A stretch of DNA of 64,000 nt, taken from the NCBI GenBank assembly GCA_943331005.2, contig CALQJX020000005.1, positions 62,001-126,000 on the forward strand, in the 5' to 3' direction. A program made the translations under genes and the position numbers. Each line of letters begins with the position of its first letter. Positions within the stretch are counted from its first letter, which is position 1. This document shows, piece by piece, positions 54,004-63,500 of the stretch. Origin of the DNA: Bordetella parapertussis (GTDB taxonomy: Bacteria > Bacteroidota > Bacteroidia > Chitinophagales > Chitinophagaceae). The notes beneath the pieces were generated by a model. That model saw nothing but the letters and a program-made list of their open reading frames with translations, searched no databases and was not told the DNA's origin.

Positions 54004-55884
54004 ATGAATAAGTTTATAGTGATGTTGATTTTCTCTTTTTTAAAATTTCCTGCAGTTTCGCATTCACAAATCATTTCTACAGTAGTTGGAACAGGAGTCT
54101 CTGGTTACAATGGGGATGGAATATTAGCAACAAATGCCAGGCTAAATCGTCCCGTGGGTGTTTTTGTCGACAGCTCAGGGGAAATATATCTTAGTGAATT
54201 ATTTAATTACAGGGTACGTAAGGTTGATACTTCTGGTTTTATCACCACTATTGCAGGAAATGGCATTGGTGGAGCATATAGTGGAGACGGTGGACCTGCT
54301 ACTGCGGCCGTTTTCCCTTCAGTTGGTGGGTTATGGGTGCAACAGAGTCAAGTATATGTTTGTTTCCCTAACCCAACCAGTGAACGTGTGTCCACATTTG
54401 TTGTTTCAGGTACTATTTCGACGTTTGCGGGGAACGGAATTGTAGGTTTTACCGGAGATGGGGGGGCTGCTACTGCTGCGCAGTGTACTCCCCGTGATGT
54501 TGAATGTGACAGACATGGGAATGTTTTCATTTCTATGGGGAGCGGACAAATAAGGAAGGTTAATAGTGATGGTATCATATCGACGGTTGCCGGCACCTCG
54601 ACAACAGGAGCGGCTAGTGGTGATGGTGGAGCCGCCACCGCAGCCGTAATCGGTGCTATTCATGGTTTGGCAATTTCAAGAGATGGGAGTATTTACCTTG
54701 TTGATCCGGCGAATTATAGAGTTAGATTGGTCAATACTTCAGGGATTATAACTACGATAGGAGGGAATGGTACTAACGGTTATAGTGGAGATGGGGGGGC
54801 TGCTACAATGGCACAGATAAGTCAATTGTCTGATGTTGAAGTAGATGGACTTGGTAATATTTATCTTGCCGACAGGTTTAATCATGCTGTTCGTAAAATA
54901 GATGTTTCTGGTATTATTTCTACTATTGCCGGTAATGGTAGTGTTGGGTATAGTGGAGATGGAGGACCTGCAACAGCTGCACAATTGAATCAACCTTTTT
55001 ATATCTCTCTACACCCCAATGGTGACATTTATTTCACTGAGCAATTCAACCATGTAGTCCGCAAAATATCTTATGGCAATCATATTCCTGTTTTTACAGG
55101 CGGTCATATACAATCGTTATCGGTATGCGAAAACGGCAGCCTGGTACTAAACACTGCGCTGGCGGTGAGTGATGCGGATGCAGGACAGACACTCTCATGG
55201 ACATTGATAACACCGCCGTTGCATGGTGCGGCTGTTGCTTCGTATACAGCAACAGCAACAGGTGGTACAGTAATACCTGCAGGTCTGTCATACACACCCG
55301 CTGCGGGTTATGCAGGTACCGATACTTTTGAAGTGCGTGCAGATGACGGCCGCTCTGTAGCTATAGTTACATTTTATGTAAACGTGCTGCCGCTGCCTGC
55401 TGCAGCCATAGCAGGAGCCGATACACTATGTGTAGGCGACACTGCCACACTGCATGGCTCAGTGGCAGGAGGAGTGTGGAGCAGCAGCAGTACTGCTGTG
55501 GTCACGGTGTCTGCAACAGGTTTATGTAGTGCTGTAGCGGCAGGTACAGGCATTATCTCATATACAGTAAGTAACAGCTGTGGCAGCGATACCGATATGC
55601 ATACGCTGGCTATATTGCCTGTCGGTGCTTGTGAGACTACTGTGCCGGGCAAAAGTCAGCAGCGATATTCGGTTTATCCCAATCCGGGCAGGGGAGAGTT
55701 CTCTTTGTCTTTGCCGGAAGGGGTAGCTGGTGATATGACCATTACAGATGTTGCCGGCAGGGTAGTGATGCAGCGCAGTGTGCAGAACGGGGCGGCAATA
55801 GCCATTGAGGAAAGTGGTGTGTATATGATAGCCATAACCACAGAAGCCGGAGTTTGGAGAGGGAAGGTGGTGGTTGTGGAATAA
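54004..55884 (+). CDS. Secreted NHL-repeat protein with T9SS sorting domain, second copy type
   Basis: 626 residues. A signal peptide ends near residue 22. Residues 24-360 hold about six NHL repeats with GYNGDG, GDGGPATAA and VRKID-like strands. Next comes the cadherin-like VSDADAGQTLSW module, an Ig-like module and a T9SS type A domain (YPNPGRGEFSL to the end). The order matches the 20.1 kb protein but with fewer repeats and Ig modules. Composition changes inside the gene near 55.09 kb: the NHL part is AT-rich and the C-terminal part matches the genome. This suggests a hybrid gene. Confidence 0.87.
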   Translation: MNKFIVMLIFSFLKFPAVSHSQIISTVVGTGVSGYNGDGILATNARLNRPVGVFVDSSGEIYLSELFNYRVRKVDTSGFITTIAGNGIGGAYSGDGGPATAAVFPSVGGLWVQQSQVYVCFPNPTSERVSTFVVSGTISTFAGNGIVGFTGDGGAATAAQCTPRDVECDRHGNVFISMGSGQIRKVNSDGIISTVAGTSTTGAASGDGGAATAAVIGAIHGLAISRDGSIYLVDPANYRVRLVNTSGIITTIGGNGTNGYSGDGGAATMAQISQLSDVEVDGLGNIYLADRFNHAVRKIDVSGIISTIAGNGSVGYSGDGGPATAAQLNQPFYISLHPNGDIYFTEQFNHVVRKISYGNHIPVFTGGHIQSLSVCENGSLVLNTALAVSDADAGQTLSWTLITPPLHGAAVASYTATATGGTVIPAGLSYTPAAGYAGTDTFEVRADDGRSVAIVTFYVNVLPLPAAAIAGADTLCVGDTATLHGSVAGGVWSSSSTAVVTVSATGLCSAVAAGTGIISYTVSNSCGSDTDMHTLAILPVGACETTVPGKSQQRYSVYPNPGRGEFSLSLPEGVAGDMTITDVAGRVVMQRSVQNGAAIAIEESGVYMIAITTEAGVWRGKVVVVE

Positions 55885-55893
55885 TGGGTATAG

Positions 55894-55937
55894 ATACAGA
55901 CTTAATAACAAAGGGACCGCATTGCGGTCCCTTTGTT
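55894..55937. repeat. 44-base direct repeat with terminator hairpin, copy 2
   Basis: Identical to 53221-53264; one mismatch follows and then TATG agrees again. It is the terminator between the NHL gene and the convergent ilvE. Confidence 0.9.
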
Positions 55938-55956
55938 GTATGATGTATGTGGTTGC

Positions 55957-57027
55957 TTATACGTGCAGCACCCAGTTGTGAGAGTCGGCTTTGCGGCCAT
56001 AGCGTATATCTGCCAGTTCTTTTTTAAGCCAGTTGGCTACATCCCATGATTCCATGGAAGGCAGTTCCATTGTTTCGTCGTGGTAAGTGAGCGTGCGAAT
56101 AGGTGCAATAGAAGCAGCGGTACCTGTGCCGAAAGCCTCTTTGAGCTGTCCGGCGTGGTGTGCTTCGGCCAGTTCGTCTACAGATATCTGACGTTCTTCT
56201 ACAGTTATTCCTTTTTCGCGCAGCAGGGTAATAACGCTATCGCGGGTAACACCTGCCAGTATCGTATCCTGCTTGATATCGGGCGTAACCACTTTATCGC
56301 CCAGTACAAAGAATACGTTCATGGTGCCGATCTCCTGCACATATTTGTGCTCAAAACCGTCTGTCCACAGAATCTGGTCGTAGCCCATTTCCTTGATCTT
56401 CATGGTAGGGTACATACTCATGCCGTAGTTGCCTGCAGCTTTTGTGTAACCGATACCGCCCGGGAATGCACGTACGTACTGATCCTGAACGTAGATAGAA
56501 ACCGGTTTGTTGTAGTAAGGACCGGCAGGGCTGGTAATGATCATGAAGGTGAACTTCTCTGCCGGACGAACGCCAATGAATTCGTCGGTAGCAAAGAGGA
56601 ACGGCCTTATATAAAGAGAAGTATCTTCTGAAGAAGGAACCCAGTTGCGATCGAGGTCTATGAGGGCACGCATGCCGCCAATGAACAGTTCTTCAGGCAC
56701 ATCGGGCATAGCCATACGCTCTGCAGAGCGGTTCATCCTTTTCCAGTTGTCGAAAGGACGGAAGATAAGCGGATTGCCTGACGGGTCTTTGTAGGCTTTT
56801 ACACCTTCGAAGATAGCCTGACCGTAGTGTATAAAAGTAGTAGCAGGACTGAGGGAGATGTTGCCGAAAGGAACTATTTCTCCTTGTTTCCACGCGCCGT
56901 TCTCGTAGTGCGCTACGAACATGTGGTCTGAGTACACCTTACCAAACTGAATGTTGGAAGGGTCTACCTCATTGATGCGGCTTTCATTCACTTTCCTTAC
57001 AGCGATATCTGTTGTGGAAACACTCAT
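55957..57027 (-). CDS. ilvE: Branched-chain amino acid aminotransferase
   Basis: 356 residues, fold type IV. The PLP lysine is K196 in GYTKAAGNYG, and the conserved EIGTMNVFF motif follows. Other blocks are FIHYGQAIFEGVKAY and RPFLFATDEF. It carries out the last step of Leu, Ile and Val synthesis or the first of their breakdown. It lies alone with 227 bases upstream that include one TTGCGCAA site at 57074. Confidence 0.95.
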   Translation of the reverse strand: MSVSTTDIAVRKVNESRINEVDPSNIQFGKVYSDHMFVAHYENGAWKQGEIVPFGNISLSPATTFIHYGQAIFEGVKAYKDPSGNPLIFRPFDNWKRMNRSAERMAMPDVPEELFIGGMRALIDLDRNWVPSSEDTSLYIRPFLFATDEFIGVRPAEKFTFMIITSPAGPYYNKPVSIYVQDQYVRAFPGGIGYTKAAGNYGMSMYPTMKIKEMGYDQILWTDGFEHKYVQEIGTMNVFFVLGDKVVTPDIKQDTILAGVTRDSVITLLREKGITVEERQISVDELAEAHHAGQLKEAFGTGTAASIAPIRTLTYHDETMELPSMESWDVANWLKKELADIRYGRKADSHNWVLHV

Positions 57028-57073
57028 AATTCAAAAATTTATATAATTTGATAATGCTTTTCCTTGACTAATT

Positions 57074-57081
57074 TTGCGCAA
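57074..57081. promoter_or_regulatory. Single TTGCGCAA site upstream of ilvE
   Basis: The same palindromic 8-mer as in the pruA array, extended to TTTGCGCAAA, 47 bases before the ilvE start codon. Confidence 0.4.
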
Positions 57082-57254
57082 AGAAACAACTTTTTTCGGG
57101 GAATAAGCCCACCCTGCGGCAGCTATGTGGATAAATGCTGCGAAAGTTGTTTTGGTATATTTTATTATTAAATTTATATTTTTCTGTTTATCAGTAGCAG
57201 TCGTAAATTTGTTGTCAGTTTTTCAATTTTTAGCGGTTACTTTCAGGGTATATT

Positions 57255-57728
57255 ATGAACATCATCAACACCAGTATAGTTAATACAGAAAATGACGTTT
57301 TCTGGCAGGATATAAGCGAGCTTACCGCCAATATGCAGCCAAGGCCTGTGCTGATACTGGTGCGCAGGTCTGCGGTAGATACCGGCATGCAGTTGCAGAA
57401 AATGCTAGAGGCGTGCAAGCTGCAGCCCGAACAGTATAATATAATATACCTGAATGAGGGACAGCAAACAGGCTGGCATCAGCTGAACGGCCGACTGGAT
57501 CCGTTTGTGGTTTTCCTGATAGGGTTACTGCCGGCACAGCTGGGCGTATCGGCCCTTTTCAGGCTGAACCTGCCCAACAGGTTTCAGGATACTATATGGC
57601 TGCCATCGTTGCCGCTGGAAGAACTGGACCAACGCCCGGAGGTGAAGAAGGAATTATGGTCGCAGGGTATGAAGCCCGTTTTTGTGGACCAGAAGTTTGG
57701 TCCGCTGGTCTGTGTTAGCAAACTGTGA
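57255..57728 (+). CDS. Conserved hypothetical protein upstream of oxyR
   Basis: 157 residues, no signal peptide or clear membrane span. It has a strand-helix pattern (RPVLILVRRSAVDTG) suggesting an alpha/beta fold, a hydrophobic FVVFLIGLLPAQLGVS segment and a C-terminal EELDQRPEVKKELW helix. I recognise no family. It is followed after 75 bases by oxyR, which has its own promoter. ATG 57255 is the first start, 18 bases after the TACTTTCA element that resembles a -7 box. Confidence 0.7.
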   Translation: MNIINTSIVNTENDVFWQDISELTANMQPRPVLILVRRSAVDTGMQLQKMLEACKLQPEQYNIIYLNEGQQTGWHQLNGRLDPFVVFLIGLLPAQLGVSALFRLNLPNRFQDTIWLPSLPLEELDQRPEVKKELWSQGMKPVFVDQKFGPLVCVSKL

Positions 57729-57753
57729 AAAAATGAACAGAGGCCCTATAGAT

Positions 57754-57784
57754 TTTGACTATATCATCTATTAATGTATGTTTG
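57754..57784 (+). promoter_or_regulatory. oxyR promoter
   Basis: TTTG (57754-57757), a 19-base spacer and TATGTTTG (57777-57784). This is the best match to the Bacteroidota -33/-7 promoter in the window. Confidence 0.7.
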
Positions 57785-57803
57785 TACTCAATATCCATTC
57801 ATT

Positions 57804-58760
57804 ATGACCATTACACAGTTGGAATATGTTGTTGCTGTAGCCACCTACAAGAGTTTTGTCTCTGCCGCAGAAAAATGTTTTGTTACACAGCCTACGCTGA
57901 GTATGCAGATACAGAAGCTGGAAGATGAGCTGGGGGTGAAGATATTTGACCGCAACAAACATCCTATAGCTGTGACCGATATGGGCGCTATAATAGTGCA
58001 GCAGGCACAAACAGCACTTGCCGAGTGCGAGCGCGTGCATGAGCTGATACAGAAACAGCAGAAAACATTGTCTGGTACATTCCGCTTTGCGGCCATACCT
58101 ACGGTGGCTCCCAACATTTTGCCATCCCTGCTCGATAATTATGCCAAGGCATTCCCTAATATGAAGCTGGTAGTGAAGGAGATGGAAACGCACCAGATCA
58201 TTACCGCACTGCGCAATAATGAAATAGATGCGGCACTGCTCAGCACACCGCTGGAAGAGTCGGGCATTAAGGAGTATCCATTGTTCTACGAACCTTTTGT
58301 TGGTTATTTCAGCAAGGGCGAAGAGGCGTTGAAAAAGCGCATGATAACTCCCGATGATATAGCGCTGGACAGGATATGGCTGCTGAATGAAGGGCATTGT
58401 ATGCGCAATCAGATCATCAATCTGTGCAGCGACCATATACAGCAGTTGCAGGCAGAAAGGCCTTACCGCTACGACTCCAGCAACATAGAAACGCTGCGCA
58501 AGATGGTAGAAAAGAATGGTGGTATGGCCATATTGCCGGAACTGGCTACATTGGAGTTCAGTGAGGAGCAATCTGACCAGTTGCGCTATTTCGAAACACC
58601 TGAGCCGGTGCGCGAGATAAGCCTGGTAACGAGCAGTCACTTTGTGAAGGATAGCGTACTGCAGAGCCTTATGGACGAGATACTGAAGCTGGTGCCGGAG
58701 AAAATGCGTGTGCAGAAAAAGAACAGAAAAGTGCTGCGTATACAGAGCGCAAAGCTGTAG
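57804..58760 (+). CDS. oxyR: Hydrogen-peroxide-sensing LysR-type regulator OxyR
   Basis: 318 residues from ATG 57804; the upstream ATG at 57774 overlaps the promoter and was rejected. An N-terminal LysR helix-turn-helix (TITQLEYVVAVATYKSF, FVTQPTLSMQIQKLEDEL) precedes the effector domain. Cys199 and Cys208 in GHCMRNQIINLC stand at exactly the numbers and spacing of the peroxide-sensing pair of Escherichia coli OxyR. It turns on antioxidant genes when oxidised. The superoxide dismutase gene is about 5.6 kb away. Confidence 0.93.
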   Translation: MTITQLEYVVAVATYKSFVSAAEKCFVTQPTLSMQIQKLEDELGVKIFDRNKHPIAVTDMGAIIVQQAQTALAECERVHELIQKQQKTLSGTFRFAAIPTVAPNILPSLLDNYAKAFPNMKLVVKEMETHQIITALRNNEIDAALLSTPLEESGIKEYPLFYEPFVGYFSKGEEALKKRMITPDDIALDRIWLLNEGHCMRNQIINLCSDHIQQLQAERPYRYDSSNIETLRKMVEKNGGMAILPELATLEFSEEQSDQLRYFETPEPVREISLVTSSHFVKDSVLQSLMDEILKLVPEKMRVQKKNRKVLRIQSAKL

Positions 58761-58897
58761 CCGGCCCACTTTCAGCTATTTTTTACTGAATATTTTACCT
58801 TTTTTCAAAGCGTTAAAGCTTTCTTATATTACGATGATTATAGTCATAATACATCGTTAATATCAGGGTTTTGTGATTTCTGCTTTGGAATAAAGGG

Positions 58898-58905
58898 TAA
58901 CTTTG
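58898..58905 (+). promoter_or_regulatory. -7 element of the L,D-transpeptidase gene
   Basis: TAACTTTG is an exact TAnnTTTG match, 27 bases before the chosen ATG. Confidence 0.55.
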
Positions 58906-58932
58906 TAGTAAGAAAAACCTGAAACTGTGCAA

Positions 58933-59796
58933 ATGAAAATGAGGCATTTCAATAAGCTCCTTGTGTGTATGTCGGTATATGTATTACTGACACTTTCCTA
59001 CAAAATAGTAAAGGCCAGCGAATCTAATTCGCTGAACGAATCTGCAAGAGTAGAGTCTTATATCTCTGCCTTATACAAACAGATCGATTTCACTAATTAC
59101 ACCAGGCTTTCCTTTACTGTATTTGAAAAAGCCATGCGTGGCTACATCAACCTGAAGAATGCGGGCAAGTTGAACTATGCCAAAGAGATCATCACTATCT
59201 GCGACTTCAATCAGCCATCTGTGCTGGACAGGCTATGGGTCATAGATCTTGCCAATAAAAAGATACTGTACAATACTTATGTGGCTCATGGGCAATCTAC
59301 CGGCGAGTCTTGCGCCATGGAGTTTTCCAACAAGGTAAATTCTCACAAAAGCAGTCTGGGTTTTTATGTGACCACAGAAGCGTACAAAGGCGATCATGGG
59401 GTGTCTTTGCGCATGGAAGGGTTGGACGAAGGGTTTAACGATGCTGCCTACAAGCGCGACATTGTAGTGCATGGGGCTGCCTATGTAAGCGACAACTACA
59501 TCAATGACAATCAGCGACTGGGGCGCAGCTGGGGCTGCCCTGCGGTACCCGAGGCGCTGGCAACACCAATCATAGATTGCATCAAGGATGGAACATGTCT
59601 GTTCATCTATTACCCGGAGCCAAAGTATATGGCTACAGCCTATTGGATCAACAAGAAAGTTGCGTCATTGCCAGACTATAATGTGCTGAGTAGTATGATG
59701 CCATCGGACTTTAACAGGCCACCATTCCGTACTATACAGTACATACACAATGGTCATCTGGACAGCGTGAAACGTGTGCCAGTAAATCAGCTGTAG
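58933..59796 (+). CDS. Murein L,D-transpeptidase catalytic domain protein
   Basis: 287 residues from ATG 58933; GTG 58927 and ATG 58939 are alternatives. A signal peptide or anchor (to about residue 27) precedes a YkuD-like domain with VVHGAAYVSDN and the SWGCPAV motif carrying the catalytic Cys. It crosslinks or modifies peptidoglycan in the periplasm. It is convergent with the hydrolase gene that follows. Confidence 0.88.
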   Translation: MKMRHFNKLLVCMSVYVLLTLSYKIVKASESNSLNESARVESYISALYKQIDFTNYTRLSFTVFEKAMRGYINLKNAGKLNYAKEIITICDFNQPSVLDRLWVIDLANKKILYNTYVAHGQSTGESCAMEFSNKVNSHKSSLGFYVTTEAYKGDHGVSLRMEGLDEGFNDAAYKRDIVVHGAAYVSDNYINDNQRLGRSWGCPAVPEALATPIIDCIKDGTCLFIYYPEPKYMATAYWINKKVASLPDYNVLSSMMPSDFNRPPFRTIQYIHNGHLDSVKRVPVNQL

Positions 59797-59813
59797 TTTA
59801 CTTCCTTCTATCT

Positions 59814-60452
59814 TTACTTCAGAAACGGATTCTCTCTTCTTTCTTCGCCGATAGTGGTTGCTTCGCCATGCCCCGAGAGTACTGTAGTATTGTCGGGCAG
59901 GGTGAGGAGGTGTGTGCGAATGGAGCTGATTAGGGTATCGAAATCGCCACCCGGCAGGTCTGTGCGGCCTATGCTGCCATTAAAGAGCACATCTCCGGCT
60001 ATGACCCAGTTGCCCGGTTTGTAGTAGAATGATACGCTGCCCGGCGAGTGACCCGGTGTGAGCAACACCTCTACCGTATCGGTACCCAGCTGCAATGGTG
60101 TGCCATGTGGAATGTAGCTATCGGCTTTTGGCAGATCGGTGAACTGAAACCCGAACATAGTTGCGGTGTCTTTTCCCCTGTCGAGCACAGGCTGTTCCAG
60201 CAGATGGATACTGAAGGGGATGTTGTATTTCTTCACCATGGCATTGACCCCGAAAATATGATCCAGGTGGGCATGTGTGTTGATGATGGCGCGTGGCGTG
60301 AGTCCGTTTTTTTCTATGAATGAAATAAAAGCGTCTATCTCGCGTTGTTCATACATGCCCGGATCAACTATCCAGCATTCATTGAGGTGATTGCTGATTA
60401 TATAGGTGTTTTCCTGAAAGGCATTGAAGGTGAAAAAATGGACATTTAACAT
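59814..60452 (-). CDS. Metallo-beta-lactamase-fold hydrolase (glyoxalase II-like)
   Basis: 212 residues. The zinc motif THAHLDHI (HxHxDH) lies near residue 62, with GHSPGSVSFYY and a late GHGEATTIG carrying further ligands. The length suits the short glyoxalase II-like family of Bacteroidota. It probably hydrolyses a thioester or similar metabolite in the cytoplasm. It is divergent from the large gene at 60.6 kb, 122 bases away. Confidence 0.9.
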   Translation of the reverse strand: MLNVHFFTFNAFQENTYIISNHLNECWIVDPGMYEQREIDAFISFIEKNGLTPRAIINTHAHLDHIFGVNAMVKKYNIPFSIHLLEQPVLDRGKDTATMFGFQFTDLPKADSYIPHGTPLQLGTDTVEVLLTPGHSPGSVSFYYKPGNWVIAGDVLFNGSIGRTDLPGGDFDTLISSIRTHLLTLPDNTTVLSGHGEATTIGEERRENPFLK

Positions 60453-60574
60453 ATCGGAATGGTATTATTTCTGTAATTTGTAGTGCAAATGTAGCAAATA
60501 CACGGTACTGCCCGCGATGGTTGTGGCAAGGTATTGTGATATAACCTTCCTTATCGGAGCAAAGTGGCGTATCA

Positions 60575-63500
60575 ATGACAATGGGTTTCATCCGGACTGT
60601 ATCTAAAAACATTCTGTTCTCTACAGGGGTGCTGTGTGCAGTATCTGCTGCTACATCGGTACAGGCACAATCCAACATAGAGGTGTTTGGCCAGAACCGC
60701 AAACAGGACCGGAAGTTTGACTGGAAATTTTTTGACACCCGACATTTCAGAGTATATCATTACGATAAGGCGGGCAGGCAACTGGGTAGATATGTGGCCG
60801 AAGAGGCCGAATATGATGTTGCCATCATAGAGAAGAAAATGGGCGGACAGTTCCCGCCGAGGTTCAACATCATACTTTACAATTCATACGACGAATACAG
60901 GCAGACCAATGTGGGCCTGAAGGAGGAATCTCCATTGATAGGTAATACGCGTGCAGGCTCTATAAAGGTCGTTGATGATAAACTGGTAGTGTACTTTACC
61001 GGATCGCATACCGACCTGCGCCGCCAGATACGCTCTGGTATGGCAATGGTGATGATGCAGCGCATGATCTATGGCGACAATCTGAAGAAGATGGTGAAGA
61101 ACGCCCTGACACTGAGTTTGCCGGAGTGGGTGACGGAAGGGTATATAGCCTATCTGGTAGACGGATGGGACCAGCAGAGCAACAGTGAGTGGAAAGGACT
61201 GCTGGACGCAAGGCCTAAGGCCGGCTTTCATGAGCTAGCCGAGGAAAATCCTGAACTGGGTGGAAAGGCTTTCTGGAAATTTGTATCGAACCAGTACGGC
61301 AATGGAACGGTGAAGAGCCTGCTCTACAGCATGCAGCAGAAAACCGGTCTGGACAAGGCCATGCGAGATCCTACGAATCTGAATATGAGTGTGGCTGCGG
61401 CTTATGATTCGTGCATACGCTATTACAAAAATGTATTTGCACGAGATGCCGCAAGGCAGGACAAGCCCGACAGTACCAATGGTGCAGTTGCAATAAAAGT
61501 GCCCAAGGACAATAGTGTGGTGAAGAATATATTGGTGTCGCCGAATGGTACGCACGTATCTTTTGTGGCATGGCACAATGGTGAGTTTAAGGTATGTACC
61601 CAGCAGGTGGGTGGCAACCAAAATGTAAATGTGCTGCTGGAAGGAGGTAAAAAAGATCTTACAGAACAATTGGATCCTAACTATCCTATGCTGGCATGGT
61701 CCAGCACAGGTAGTAAACTGGCCATGCTTTACCGCAAGGGAAAGCAGGTGCGCCTGAGGGTATATAACAACACAAAAGGCAGGGAAGAGAATTATGTGAT
61801 TCCGGCCAACCGTTTCGACAGGCCACTATCTATGGCATTTTCGGTGGAAGACGATAAGCTGATCTTTTCTGCTATAAAGAAGAGTCAGACAGACCTGTAT
61901 ATGTTCACCATGAAGGGGTCTAAGATCACTAACATTACAGATGATGTGTGGGATGATCTTTCTCCGGTGTTCATTAGTGGTGGTGCCCGTACCGGTATAC
62001 TATTCATGTCGAACAGGCCTAAACCAAACCTTAATGTGCCTGTAGGGGTAAATGAGCTGCCGGCAGGCCCTATGAATGTATTCTTCTACAACACTGTTTC
62101 GCAGCGTACAGAGTTATTGCAGTGTTCGCGAGTGACCAAGGGAAAGATTTCTCAGCCGATACAGTACGGTACAGAGCACTTTGCCTATCTACTGGATAGC
62201 AGCGGCATCAACAACCGGTATGTAGTGCAGTTTGCCAGAGATAGCAGGAACGAAGATTCGGCCTATGCACTGCCGGTGACCAACTACAACACCAGCATCA
62301 TTTCTCATAAGTATAATGCAACCACTGCTGATGTAGCCGATGTGGTGCAGGTAAAGGATAAATATGTAGTGTATTACCACGATCTGGTAATGCCCGGTGA
62401 TAGTGGGGGTATGAAGTATCCGGTGCCAACAATACTATCTTCGGAGCGTCAGGACCCTGTGGTGCCCAAAGCAGGCAGCACAGCGCGCAAGCCTGCCAGT
62501 GCAGCACCTGCACCTGCAGCAGCCCAGTTCCCGGGACGCTATGCTATTGATGAGCCTACCAAGCCCGAGATAAAGGGAGGTAATGTTTTTCAGAGCGAGT
62601 TTACGGATAATGAAGAACAGCCTAAACAAAAAGTAAGGCAGCGGCCAACAACTACAGAAGAAGAACCTTCGGCAGAGGAGCCGGTTGCCGTTGCAACAGC
62701 CGCAGATAGTTCTGTGCTTACTGAGATAAGCGACAGCGCATACCTGAAGATGAAGCCTACTACTTACAGGCGCAGCTTCAAACCCGATTTCCTTTCTGTG
62801 AAGCTGGATAACAGTATACTGCTGAATCAGTATCAGTCTGTAAACACCAACGGTGGTCAGTTTGCCAATAACAGTCTTGGTGCGCTAACCATGATGAGTC
62901 TTAATGAGCTGATGGAAGACCAGCGTATAACCGGTGGCTTTCAGCTGCCATATGATGCAGCTTATTCGGCATGGTTCATGCAATATCAGAATTCCAGGAG
63001 AAGACTTGATTGGGGATTGTTGTTTCTGCGCAAACAGAATAAGGAAACAAAGAATGTTGCCTACATAGATCAGAATGGTAACCTGATAACGGTTTTGCCA
63101 CAGGTTTTCAGAACAGTATCCAACATCATTCAGGCCGATCTCAGCTGGCCGTTCGACCGTATGCGCAGTTTGAGGTTCCATACCGCTGTGCGGGAAGATA
63201 ATTTTGTACAGAAGGTGACCGACACGATTAGTCTGATCCTTGATTTTCCGAAGGCCGAGTACTTTACCTCTATGAGCAGAGTGGAGTATGTATTCGATAA
63301 TACCATCAGTCCGGTTACCAATATTATGTATGGTACCCGCTACAAGGTATATGGCGAGTATATGTACGGACTGAATGCCGGCAACAAAAGTTGTTACAAT
63401 TTCGGACTTGACTTCAGGAATTATCAGAAGCTCTACAAAACACTGATACTGGCAAACAGGCTGGCCTATGCCCACTCTGACGGTAACGGCATGGTTCAGT

